Part shown: in pieces, positions 46,725-60,000 of the stretch | How positions within the stretch are numbered: the first letter of the stretch is position 1 | Layout of the letters: the number at the start of each line of letters is the position of its first letter | DNA from: Methylomonas koyamae | Lineage (GTDB): Bacteria; Pseudomonadota; Gammaproteobacteria; Methylococcales; Methylomonadaceae | Direction: 5' to 3' | Length of the DNA: 64,000 nt | Assembly (NCBI RefSeq): GCF_019669905.1 | Contig: NZ_AP019777.1 | Span: forward strand, 2,356,001-2,420,000 | Position numbers and translations under genes: made by a program | Notes under the pieces: model-generated | Seen by the model: the letters and a program-made list of their open reading frames with translations, nothing else | The model's database searches: none | Told to the model about the DNA's origin: nothing

Positions 46725-48049
46725 AAACATACTCCCGCGAATCGTGCTTCAAGGTGTTCGGTTCCGGTTTGGGTTCGCCTGGGTGCAGTTTATCTTAACT
46801 TTGCGCGAAAACTCTATGGATATTAATTATTTACATGGATCAAGCCGGTCGGCGCCGCATTTGGCGCGGAATCTGCCGGGCTTTGGCGCAGCGACTCGGC
46901 TTTCCGATGCAGCTAAATTGGCTGAACCAACAATTTTTCTGGATAAAAATTAAAAATTTATTTATATCAAATAGATATTGATTGTTGTTAAAGCAATTTA
47001 CGTCGCAAACTTAATGCCGGATAAGTGTTTTGTTACGAGTTTCCCGTGAAACTTCAAGCGGATAAAGCGGCTGCCGAAGCCGGCGAATTATGCGTTTTCG
47101 GCAGTCGGGAAAAGTTGGCCATACCCTGAATGGCGTAGCCAGCCCGTCTGACCGTGATCGGCTTAACCGCCTTCGGCGGCTTGCAAACGGTTTAACGCGG
47201 CTTGCGCGATGCCCGGCCAGCCACAGGGCTGCATCGATTGCCGGCAACGTTTTCGATCAAAACGGCGGTATTCGCTGCGCCGAGGTTGAGTATCGCCTTT
47301 TAGCGGCAGGAATATTGTAAAGTTATTTATCAGATAAACTTTATAAATATTTGAAATATAAATATTGATTAAGCTATATTCGGCCGCCGGAGCGCTGCCG
47401 TTGTCACGGATCGGCTCCCGTTGCGGGATGCGCCTGCGCCGGAACGGGAGCTACTTTAGCCGCTCGACCTAAAATTACCGCATCCGCCAGCATCCGTAGC
47501 GATATTAAAGTCGCTAATATCCAATAAATAACAACAAGCTATAAAACATACTTCATGTACGGACGACGCGTTTCGCTCCTCGGATATGCTGTCGTTCGCT
47601 TCGCCGTTTTTGGCGTTCGGTAAACCTAAAAATCAGGCGAAAAAACGCCGAACCGAAATCCTGAAATTCGAGGCCTTACCGGCAACGCTTTGCAAACCCG
47701 AAAATCTCGGCCGGCTCCCGCACTTGCTCCGCCAGGTAGAGCCGGTACGGCGGCCGGTGTGGCTAAATCGACCAACCTTTTGCGTAATGCTTCACTTGCC
47801 TGTCAGGTCTTTAAAGCCTCTGTAAACCAAGCCATTCGGCAGTCGGTAACCGGGTTATTCCGGACAATTGTAAATGGCAAAAATTTGCGATAGCCTTGGC
47901 AAACAATAAGACGGTAATGTGAACTTCATCCGAGTTTTTGACGACGTACTGTGGGCGGCCGAGAGACCGGTTTTACCAGCCAGCGTTTGCATCGGGAAGT
48001 AGCGGAATTGGAATTTTTCAGAGCGGGAATCGAAGGTTGAGGTGGAGCG
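46725..48049. other. 1.3-kb gene-free region upstream of the giant gene
   Basis: No reading frame here looks like a protein. There are AT-rich tracts at about 46930-46995 and 47318-47385, unlike the GC-rich surroundings, and inverted repeats at 47071-47104 (CTGCCGAA arms) and 47414-47451. It probably contains the promoter and long regulatory region of the giant surface protein; remnants of decayed genes are possible but not recognised. No clear -35/-10 pair was found. Confidence 0.6.
47414..47451. repeat. 9-bp inverted repeat in the gene-free region
   Basis: GCTCCCGTT (47414-47422) and AACGGGAGC (47443-47451), 20-nt loop. The function is unknown. Confidence 0.4.
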
Positions 48050-51000
48050 ATGGCCAAAAAAACTAAAAAAAACCGGGGCAACCAGGTTAACCAACAAACG
48101 CCCGTTACCAATCCGCAACAGCTCGACGAGCTACTAGCGTCGCCGTTGGCGCGCTTGCTGAATTATTTGCGGCCTGCGCCAGCCGACACGCTGCCGCGCA
48201 AGCGCCCCGTCGTCGAAACCTTGGAACAGCGACTGTTGCTGTCGACTTCGCCGCTACCGCAACCGGCGTTCAATACCACGCTCAGTTACACTGCGTTGCC
48301 GACCGGCCCCACAGACGCCGTCTTGCAAATCGTCGATACCGGCGGACCCAATCTGACCTTGCAACTGTTGAATGGCGGTTCGGTCGTCGGCCAGGAATTG
48401 CTGGACGAAAATATCCGCGTCGCTTTCACCGGTTCGGCCTTCAACGACAAACTCACCGTCAACCTGAACTACACCGACAGCGACGGCAATCCGGCTTTTA
48501 GCCCGTTCGCGATCAAGATCGACTTCGACGGCGGCACCGATATTCCGGCATTGAGCGACGACCAATTGGTCATTCAGTCCGCCGGGCCGCACACTTACCA
48601 AAGCGGCGGCTTATTCGTCTCCAGTACCGACGATATTCAGGTGGGCGGGGTATTGCGTTCGGTGGGCGACATCGATTTGCAGTCGGCCGAAAAAATCGAC
48701 GTTCTATCCGGCGCCAATTTGAACGGCCGCGACCTGAGATTGGCCGCAATCGCCAGCAGCACCGGCGGCATACTCGGCACCGACATCCAGGCCAACGCCA
48801 ATACCAGCGTCAATCTGTTCGGCGCCACGCTGGCAGGGCGCAATATCGGCATCGACGCCCAGTCTACCGTCACGCTGGACAGCGAAGATACCGAACTGTT
48901 CGGCGGCCAGGTCAAGATCGGTGCGGTCGATGCCAACGCCAGTGCCGGCATCGCATTTTCCGGCGCCAACACCGTGACCGCCACCGGCACGCTGAATTTG
49001 GACGCATCCAGCAGCGTTACCAGCAAATTGGTCGCGGCGCCGGACAGCAGCAGCAACCAATCGGATAAAGATGCCGCCGTCGCCATCAGCCACGTCAACA
49101 GCAGCGCCAACATCAGAGTCGGCGGCAGCTCGGCCTTAACCGCAACCGGCGCGATGAACATCGCGGCCAACAACAGCGTCAACGCGCAGACCCATGCCGA
49201 CGGCGGCGCCGGCGGTTCGTCGGGGACCGCGCTGGGCGGCACCGTCGCCGTCGCCGTAATCGGCGGCGACACCAAGGCCGACATTGCCGACAGCGCCTCG
49301 TTGAGCGCCAGCAGCGTCAACCTGACCGCCAACGCCTTACGCACGATAGACACCCAGGCCAAATCGACCCAGGGCGGCGCCACCAGCGGCTCGACTCAAA
49401 CCACCGGCCAGCAAACCCTGCAACAGCAAGACGCCAAAACCAGCGACGGCTCGTTGGGCTTGGCGGCTGCGGTAGCGGTAACCAACGTCACCGGCGACAG
49501 CTCGATCGAAATTTCCACCAGCGGCGCGCTGAGCGCCGGTTCGGCGATGGCTTTCAATGCCGGCTCGACGCTGGCCGCACCGAACGGCGGCATCACCACG
49601 TTGGCCGACGGCTCCAACACGTCGGACAACGGCACCGGCATCGGTGCCGCCGCGGCGATCAATACCGCCAACGTCACCAGCCGCGTCCGCTTTTCCGGCG
49701 CGACCACTTTAACCGCTCCGGGCGGCGTCAACGCCCAAGCCACGCTGGTCAGCAGCGGTTTCGGCGCCCAAGCCACGGCCGGTGCCGGCGCTTCCGGCGT
49801 CGGCGTGGCCGGCGCGCTGGCGATCAATGTCGGCGTCACCAAAGCGGAGGCGGTACTGGGCGCCACGGCGAATTTGACTTTGAACGGCAACACCTCGCTG
49901 TCGTTGAAATCGCAAACCACGACCACCGATCTGGCCAAGGCCTATTCCAAAACCGATGCCGGCGACAATAGCGTCGGGGTCGGCGCCTCGGTCGCGATCA
50001 ACGTGTCCGATACGATTTCCCGCGCGATTGCCGACACCTCGTCGCGCCTGGCCGGTGCCGGCGCGGTGCAGTTGGATGCCAAATCCAACAATACCGTCAC
50101 CACCGCAGTCAAAGGCGGCGCTGCCGGCGGCAACGCCATTTCGCCGGCTGCCGCGATTACCGTGGCCACCAGCGATACGCTGGCGGAAGTGCGCAGCGCC
50201 AGCCAGAATCTGGCCGCGCAAAGCCTGATCGTCAACGCCGAGCACACCGGCATTGCCACGACCACGGCGGAAGGCGCCGCCAAAGGCAGCAATGTCGGGG
50301 TCGGCATGGCCTTGTCGTTCGCGTCCGCGGTCGATACCACCCGCGCCTTGCTGGATCGCTCGGCTACATTGGCCGGCGCGGCGACGGTCAGTGCCAAGAG
50401 CAAGCAGGCCTCGACCTCCACCGCCAAGGCCAGCGTCAAGGGCGGCAAGGAAGACGACGGCACTCAGGACGGCAAAGTCGACCAACAAACCGGTGCCCAG
50501 CGCGGCGTGGGCGACAGCGTCGCCGCCGGCAAAGGCGCCCGCAACAGCAGCAGCGCCGCGGCCAATCCCAAAGCTGAAACCGCCAACACGGATTCCACCG
50601 GCCAATCCAGCTCCGATTCGATTTCGGTGGCCGGAGCGGTCGCGCTGAATATCGCCGAAAGCAACGTACAAGGCAGCACCGGCGTCAACCGCACCGTCAC
50701 CGCTAGCGGTTCGGTCGCGATCACTGCCTCCGCCAATCTCGACGCCGGCGCCAGCGCCGACGGCTCCGCCGTCTCCGACAGCGGCAGTGTCGGCGTTGGC
50801 GCCGCGGTGGCAATCAACGTCGGCACGGTCAACAACGAGGCCCGCATCGGTTCGGGCGGCAATATCAATGCCGCCGGCCTGACGTTGGAAGCCAAAACCG
50901 GCGGCAACGAAGCCACGCCGGAACATACGCTCACTGCCAAAGCCACCTCCGGCGCCGGTTCCGACAAAGTCGGCGTGGCTGGCTCGTTCGCGCTGAACGT

Positions 51001-54000
51001 CGCCAACGTCAACACGGTTGCCCACATGCCCGGCTTTGCCTCGGCGACGCTGAACGGCGGCGACTTACGGGTGCGGGCGGAAAGCAGCACCCGCACCGAC
51101 GGCCAGGCCTTGCCGGAAAACAACGGCGCCCAGGGCGGCAGCGTCGGCGTCGGCGCCTCGGTGGCGTTGAACGTGGTCAACACCAAAACCGAAGCCAGCA
51201 TCGCCGACGGCGCCGGTTTGAACGGCACCGCCGGCAACGTGCTGATCGAGGCGGTCGGTGCCCACAACGTCAAAACGGTCGCCAAAAACGGTGCCGGTGC
51301 CGGCGCTTCCGGTAGCGGCGATGGCGTCGGTGTCGGCGCCGGTGTGGCCTTGGCCATTGTCGACCACGACAAAACCGCCTATTTGGGCGCCGGCAATCTG
51401 GCTAGCGACACGCTCAACGCCAACGGCAGCGTAACGATACGCAGCGCCCACGCCTCGGCGGCGCAAACCGAAGCCGGCGGCGACGGTGCCGGCGGCAGCG
51501 TCGGCGTCGGCGCGTCGGTGGGTATCAACATCCTGTCCGACGATATTCGGGCCCAGGCGCTACGCTCGGTAGCGGCGGGCGGCGCGATCAGCGTCGAGAG
51601 CCAGATTGCCGCCGGCAACGTCAATACCGTCACCGCCAGCGCCCAGGGCAACAAATCCGAAGGCCGCAAAGCCGACGACGAGGCCAACCACCAAGTCAAC
51701 AACAACCCGAACAACGGCGGCGACAAGTCGGTACCGAAGGCTCAGGACGGCGTCAGCGAAGGCAACCAGAAAAGCGACAGCGAATCCAGCAACAAATCGG
51801 CCGACGTCGGCGTGGCTGCCGCCATTGGCGTGTCTTACGCAGCGGTCGACAACCTGGCGGAAGTCGGTAGCGGCGTATCCTTGGTTTCCAGCGGCGGCGC
51901 GGTCAGGGTATCGGCCTTGGCCGATGTCGACGGCACGGTACTGGCGACCGGTACTGCGGTGGATTTGCAAACCCAAACTAACGTCGGCGCCGCGGTCGGC
52001 GTCAACGTGGCCGACGTGGAAAGCCGGGCGCGCACCGGCAGTAACGCCGTGCTGTCCGGTAGCAACGTAACCGTCGAAGCCCGCCACGGCGACGGCCAGC
52101 GTGCCGAATTCAAAACCTGGGCGCTGGCAGCGGCCGGCGGCAAGGACTACGGCGTGGCCGGCTCCGTCGCCGTCAACCGGGTCAGTTACGTAACCGAAGC
52201 CGCGCTCGGTGCCGGTGCCGTCATCAACGCCACCAATACCGCCAACGTGCTGGCCTACAACGAAATCGGCCTGCAAGGCCTGGCCGGCAGCGCCGGTTAC
52301 GGCAAGAAAGCCGGCGTCGGCATCAGCGTTGCCGTTTCCATCGTCAATCCGACCACCACCGCCAGCGTCGGCGACGGCGCGCAGATCGACGCTGCCGGCG
52401 ATACCACGATCCGCGCCCGCAGCGCGATCAATCCGCTGGCGATTCCGTTGGGCGAGGACATTCCGTTGTTGCCGGATTCGATCGACGCCACTTCGGTAGC
52501 GGCCGGGGTCGGCGGCAGCGATAGCGGTCCGGGCGTTGCCGGTTCGATTGTGGTCAATGTATTTACCGACAACACCACGGCCAGTGTCGGCCGCAACGTG
52601 CTGATCAACCAAAACGTCGCCGCGCCGCAATCCGGCCAGGATATTACTGTCGAAGCCCAGGATCTGACCCGCATCGTTTCGATCGCCGGCGGCCTGGCAG
52701 CCTCTTTCGATTCCAGCAGCGCAGCGGTCGGTGCCGGCGTCGACGTCGGCGTGTTAACGAAAACGACCCGTGCCAGCGTGGGCCGCGGCTCGCAGCTCAA
52801 GGCACGTAACGATATTACCGTGCACGCCAACGGCGGCGAGGACATTATTTCCGTGGCCGCCTCGGTGGCGGTCAGCAGCAACGTCGCCGCTTCGCCGTCG
52901 GTGTCGGTCTATGTCATCAACAGCACCACCCGGGCCGAGACCGAGAACGGCAGCAGCATTCTGCAACCCGGCACGACGCTGGATGCCGGCGGCAAGGCGG
53001 CCGTGCGTGCCGAAGGCACCCTGGATTTCGTTCCGGTGGCCGGTACCTTGGCGATAGGCACCGGTAGCGCCGGCGTCGGCATTTCCAATACCACGGTCGT
53101 GCACAACGATACGGTCGAAGCCCGCGTCGGCGACCGCGCGACCTTGCGCGCTGGCGGCGGTGCCGAAGTAGTCGCCAACTCTTACGAGGATTTGGTGACG
53201 ATAGCGGCCGCCGGTTCCGGCGGTAGCAGCGCCGGCATAGCGGGTTCGGTCGCGGTCAACGTATTGACCGAAAACACTTTCGCCCGCATCGGCAACGGCG
53301 TCGCGTTCGACGTGACGCCGCCCGGATTGTCTTTGACCACGCCGGATCTGCGCGTTGAAGCCGACGCCAACACCGACATCGTTGCGGTCGGCGGCGCAGC
53401 CGGCTATGGCGGTTCGGCCGGCGTCACCGCCGGCGTCGTCGTCAACAAGCTGGCAAAGAACACCGAAGCCTCCATCGGCTCGGCGGCCGGCGGCGACGTG
53501 CGCGGCGACATTCAGGTCTTGTCCGACAGCGCCGAGAATCTGGTCGCGGTGGCGGCGTCTATGGGCGTCGGCAGCGGCGCCGGCATTGGCGGCTCGGTCG
53601 GCGTGCTGGTTGCCAACGTCACCACCCGCGCCTTTATCGGCGACGATCCGGACGATGCGGTCGCCAGTCTCGGCGCCGGCAATCTCCATGCCCGCGGCAG
53701 CATCCAGGTCGCCGCCAACGATATTCTGGACAATATTAACGTGGCCGGTGCGCTCAGCGTCGGCGGTTCGGCCGGTATCGGCGCCGCCGTCGGCGTACCG
53801 GTGGTCAGCAAACGGGTCGAAGCCTTCATCGGCGCCGGCGCCAACGTTTCCGGCGACGGCCAGAGCACACTGACGGTCGATACCGGCGGCTTTGCCATCG
53901 GCTATGAAACCGGCTTAGGCGACAAACCCGGCAACGTCGACGTGCAGGGCGGCCGCAAACCGACTCGCAACGACGCCCGCTTCGCGCCGCCCGATCTCGG

Positions 54001-57000
54001 CCAGATGGTCGATGCCGACAGCAACGACAGCCCGGACGGCATGGTCGATACCAACGGCGACGGCGTCGACGACCGCGCCGGCGATCCGATGTACAGCGGC
54101 TTGCGCGTTGCCGGCCTGGAAAAGCAAAGCGGTTTCAGCGGCGTTTCGGTGACGGCGACCAACCGCGACAGCGTCAGTAACTTTGTCATGGTCGGCGGTA
54201 TATCGGGCGGCGTTTCGGTGGCGGTCGGCGCGGCGGTCAACGTGTTCGATTCGACGGCGCGGGCCTATATCGGCAACGGTGCCGCGGTCAATGCCGACCA
54301 AAGCGACGCAGCCGCCGGCCAACAGGTCAAGGTCGGCGCCGGCAACGATTTCTACCATCTACAAGTGGCCGGGGCGTTGGCGATTGCGCCTTACGCCGGG
54401 ATTGCGCCGGCAGTCGGCGTCTCGGTCAACAATTTGACCACCGAAGCCTTCATCGGCGCCGGCGCCACGGTTAAAGCGGCCGACGACGTGCTGGTCGATG
54501 CGCGGGCAGCCGAAAACTATCTGCTGATCGGCGTCGCGGTCGGCGGCGGTATTGCCGGTATCGGCGGCGCGGTCACCGTGCCGGTGATCAACGACACCAC
54601 CAACGCCTATATCGGCAACGGCGCCAGCGTCGTCGCCGGCGGCGATGTCGCGGTCACTTCGCGCGACGACACCAAGATTTTGGCCGTGTCCGGGGCCGGC
54701 GGCTTCGGTCTGGCCGGAGTCGGCGCGTCGGTCGGCGTGATGTCGATGACCAAATCCACCAACGCCTGGATCGGTAACGGCGCCGACGTCCAGGCCAACG
54801 CCTTCGGCAGCGGCGTGTCCGGCATCCTGGACGGTAGCGCCAACGGTACCGCCGGTTTCAATACCGGCAGCGCCCGCGGCGTCGTGGTGCAAGCCTTGTC
54901 CAACGAAAACGTCACCCATATCGCGATTGCCGCCGGCGGCGGCGTGGTCGGCGTGGCCGGCGGCGTTGCCGTGACGCTGATCGACAGCGATACCCGGGCC
55001 TGGATCGACAACAACGCCGTGGTCAACGGTCACAATAACCCGTTAACCACCTCCTCGGCGCAAGGCGTGACGGTGCGGGCAGGCAACCGGGTCGACACCT
55101 TCTCGTTTGCCGGCGGCTTGGCCGGCGGTCTGGTCGGTATCGCCGGTGCGGTCGATGTCGGCAGCATCAAAAACGATACGGCCGCCTTTATCCGCAGCGG
55201 CGCTCAGGTCAACGCGCGTAATTCCGTCGTGGTCGGCGCCCACCATCTGGACGAAAACGACGGTTTCACCATTTCGGCGGCCGGCGGTTTCGTCGGCGGC
55301 GCGGCGGCAGTCTCGGTTTGGTCGCTGGGCACGCCGCTGTCGGCCAATTACCAGAACAGCCAGGGCCAGAACGGCAGCGCCTTCAGCGGCAATGGCGGCA
55401 ATCCGCAAAACCAGGCGGCCGACCAGGGCGGCGCCCGTACCAGCGACGTCGGCAATACCGTCGGCGGCTTCTCGCAAGGTAACGTCAACGACGGCCGTAC
55501 CAGCGCCAACGAACGCATGGCCGGCATCGGCAAATCGGCACAAACTACGTTGTCGAATCGCGGACCCAGCGGTACTTCGTTACGCAATCTGATCGCCAGT
55601 AACGCCGTGCCGTCCGGCACCCAAGCCTACATCGAAAACGGCGCTATCGTCACTGCCGACGGCAATATCGTCGTCGAAGCCAAAGACGTGACCGATGCCA
55701 GCTTTTTGGTCGGCGGCGGTGGCGGCGGTTTCGTCGGCATCGGTGCCGCTATCGGCGTGTTGAATATCGCCAACAACGCCCGCGCCTCGGCCGGCGGCAC
55801 GCTTCGCGCCGGCGGCCAGATCCGGGTCAACGGCGAGTTGGTCGAAGAGGTGGGCCAGACTTCGTTTGCGTTCGGCGGCGGTTTCGTCGGTCTGGGCGCG
55901 TCGGTGTCGGTAATCACCGACAAAAGCACCAACCATGCCTTTATCGCCGACGGAGCGGTGGTCGACAACGCCGCGGCTATCAATATCCTGGCGTCGACCA
56001 ACCAAAGTTTCGATATCGATACCGACGGCGCCACGGTCGGCGCGGTCGCGGTCGGCGCTTCGTTCAGCAAGGTCGCGGTCGGTAACGATAATGCCACCGA
56101 CACCTACGCCGGTATCGGCGCCAACGCCCGCATCGGCCAAGGCAGCGGCAGCGTCGGCGCCATCACGGTACAGGCCGCGTCGCGGATACACGTCACCCAG
56201 AATACTTTCGCAATGTCGGGCGGCGTGGTCGGCCTGACCTTCAATTTCGCCTTCGCCGATATCGCGCCCGACGTGCGCGCGACGATAGGCGACGGCAGCA
56301 AAATCAACAGTACGGCCGGCATCAAAGTGCTGGCCGGCACCGACCACAACGCCAAAGTCGAAGTATTCGGCCTCAGCGTCGGCGGCCTGGCCGGCGGCTT
56401 GAGCCTGGCCCGCGCCAATCTGGACGCCATCGTTGCCGCCCGTGCCGGCGGCGAGATTACCGCCGACAGTCTGGCGATAGGCGCCGGCCACAACGTCGAT
56501 CCGGCTTCGATGCAAGCCATCCATCAGGTGGCGGGCGGCGGCGTGCGCGGCGCTTACGCCACTGCCGAGGCACCGGCAGTCGGTATTGCCACGGCGCAAG
56601 CCTCGTTGGCTAATGCGCTGTCCACCGCCGATGTCAGCGCCGCCATTGGTGCCGGCGCGGTGTTCAATATCGCCGGGTCGGCCAGCGTGCGCGCCGACGG
56701 CGTCAACCAGGCCAAGGCCAAAGGCCGTTCCATCAGCGTCAGTTTGGTCGGCATGGGCTTGTTGAACGCCACCGCTACCGCGTCCGGCGACGACAAGGCA
56801 ACGGTCGGCGGAGGCGCCAAGATCAAAGCCGGCAGCCTGTCGCTGCAGGCCAACGGCATCGACCATGCCGACGCCGACAACGATTCCACCGATATTTCCG
56901 GTTTGGGTAATATCGGCTTCAGTATCGCCAGTGCCACGGTCGATCCGTCGGTCGGCGCCCGGGTAGGCGAGGGCGCCAACCTGGATATCAGCGGCAATTT

Positions 57001-60000
57001 GACGCTGCGCGCGTCCGCAATCACCGACGGCGACGCCACTGCACGCCGCACCGGCCTGTCCTTCGGCGGCGATTTCGGCATGATCAAGGGCAATTCGACT
57101 GTGACCCCGGATGTGGCGGCGATGATCGATTCCAGCGCCGCCAATCCGACCGTGGTCAAAGCCGGCGCGGTGGATATTGAAGCCACCCACGGCTCGCCGG
57201 TGGCGATGTCCGACGGCACGCTGGCCAGCATCGACACCAATGCCGACCTGCTGACCACCTCGGCGCCGCACGGCCTGAAAACCGGCGACCGCATTACCTA
57301 TACTACCAACGGCAATCCGGCTATCGGCGGCCTAGTCGCCGACCGCAGCTACGGCGTCATCGTGTTGAACGATACCGTGGTCAAATTGGGCAATCCGTTC
57401 GTGGCGGAAAACGTCAACGACGCGTTCGACACGATACGTTTCAGCACCCAGCATGGCCTGCAGACCGGCGATCTGCTCGAGTACGGCCACAAGTTCGGCG
57501 ACGGCGCCAGCGCCATCGGCGGTTTGTTAAACGGCGTCAAGTATTACGTGCGGGTGATCGACTCGCTGACGGTGAAATTGGGGACTTCATTGGCCCAGGT
57601 CACGCAAGGCTTGAAGTCGTTCCAGGTTTCCGCGGTGGACGCCGCCAGTAACGTCGTTACCCTGGCCAACCACGGCTTCAGCAACAACCAGGCCGTGACC
57701 TATCGCGCGCCGCGCACCGCCAGCTTCAACGGTTATGCGGTAGACGATGCCGCCGAGAAAATCGCCATCGGACCGGCGCCGAACGGCAACGACTTCCAGA
57801 CCGGCGACCGCGTGACTTACACGGTCAGCGGCGTCGACGGCCGGGCAGCGGTCGCGATCGGCGGCCTCAGCAACGGCGGCAGCTATTACGTTTACCGGGT
57901 CGATGCCGAAACGGTGAAATTGTCGACTGCGGCAATCAAAAACGACGGTACCGACGTGTTCGTCAATTTGACCCGCAGCAGCGGCGCCGACCAATCCTTG
58001 CACAAGCTGACCCGGTTCGGCGAAAAAGCCATTACCGGCCTGGAAGACGGCCGCACCTATTACGTCAAAACCATAGACGCCAACCAATTCCAATTGTCTG
58101 CTTCGGCCGGCGGTGCCGCCATCGACGTCAATACCACCGGCGTTGCCGGCGTGCAGTATATCGGCGTCGAAGGTATCGACCTGTCCGGAGCCGGCGTCCA
58201 AGGCCAGCATTATCTGGCGGTCGATTTGAGCGGTGGCTTGAGCGGCAACCAACGTCTGGCCGGTGCCGGCGGTTTGATCGCGACGCCGGACCAATACGGC
58301 ATCAACGGTATTTCCTACGCCAACGGCATAGGCCCGTCCTTCGCGTTACTGATTTCCGGCGTCGGCGCCCACGCCGGCGTCGACGTCAAACCGGATGTCG
58401 ATGCCGGTACCGGCGAAGGCGCGCGCATCACCGCCACCGGCGACGTCAACATCAAGGGCTTGACCTACGGCAATACCGAGAGCTATGCCGGCGCCACCAC
58501 CGGCGCCTTCCTCGGCAGTCTGGGCTTCTCCGGCGTGCGGATGAATCTGCAACAAAATACGCTGGCCAACGTCGGCGCCGGCTCGGCGATAGAGGCCGGC
58601 GGCAATATTGCGGTCTGGGCCGAAAACCAGCACACGGCATTCGGTACCTCGTTCGCCGGCGGCGGCGCGGCCGGCGTCTCGGTGACCGGTGCCAAGGCGG
58701 TAGTCGAAGCCTTGCCGGTGACGCTGGCCAATATCGGCAGCGGCGCCAATCTGCACGCCAAAGGCAATATCGACATCAGCTCGCGGATGGGCGCAAAAGG
58801 CGCGGTCAAGGCCGATTCCTATGCTTACGCCGGACTCGGCTCCGGCGGTTCGGCCGAATCGTTCTGGTCCATCGGGGGCGCGGTCAACGATTTCAGCTCG
58901 GCGCCGATCAACACCACGGTCAACCTGGATGCCAATGCGAATATCCGGGCCGACGATAATCTGAACCTGTATGCGCTGGTGTCCGACGTCGATATCGCTA
59001 CCCGCACCGAATCGTCGGCCGCATCGATCTTTTATTCCGATCCCGACGCCGAGTCGCGCACGCTGATCAACTCGATTGCGCTGATTACCGCCAAGGCCGG
59101 CGCCCAGGCCATCGGCGTCAACAGTTTCGACGCGGTGGCCCGCCACAACAACGTCGGCATGTACACCCGCGCCTATGCCGAGGGCGGCAGCGCATTCGGC
59201 GCGCCGGATGCGGACGCCTGGGGCATCCAGCGCAATCTGTCGCGCATCATCACCGACGCCGGCTCCGCGTTCGGCAGCAAAGACCTCAAGGTCGAGGCCA
59301 GCATCTACAGTCCGCGCAACCAGGTCTACCAAGCCGCGCCGGGATTTTCCCTGGCCGTCTGGGACGACCGCGGCGACGTGCATCCGGAATACAGCTTCAA
59401 CCGCCACATTACCTTCAACGGCGACGTGATCTTGTTGTCGGCGCCGACGCCGGAACTGTTGATAGACGCCAACGGCAATATCGCCGTGGCCGAAGGCGTC
59501 GATGCGGTAGACGAGGGCAGCCGTATCGTCGTCAACAATTTGAGTAACAACGGCAACGCCGGCAAAGCCGTGTTCGACGTGGCGCCGATGAATGTCAACG
59601 GTAACCCGATCTTCGGCACCATCGACGGCAACCAAGGCACCGTGCGCGTGCGCCACACCTGGGAAACGGTGGAATTGACCAATCTGTCGTCCAAGGACTT
59701 GTGGGTCAATGCGATCGATCCGGTCGACCGTACCGGCCGCGCCAAAGTCGCGATCAACGCCGACGACAACCAGTACCGCTTCGACATCGCCCACGAATTT
59801 GCGCCGACAGTGATCGATATCGCCAATCTGGGCTTGGGCGGCGCTCCGGCCATCGTATTGAACGGTCTGATCGACAATCCGATCGGCGTTACCCGCGTGG
59901 TCAATAGCCGCGGCGACGTGTTGGGCAGCAATACCGGCAAAATTCGCAGCAACAAAACCGAGATCCAGGCCGCCGGCAACATCGGCCAAAATCCGCCGTT

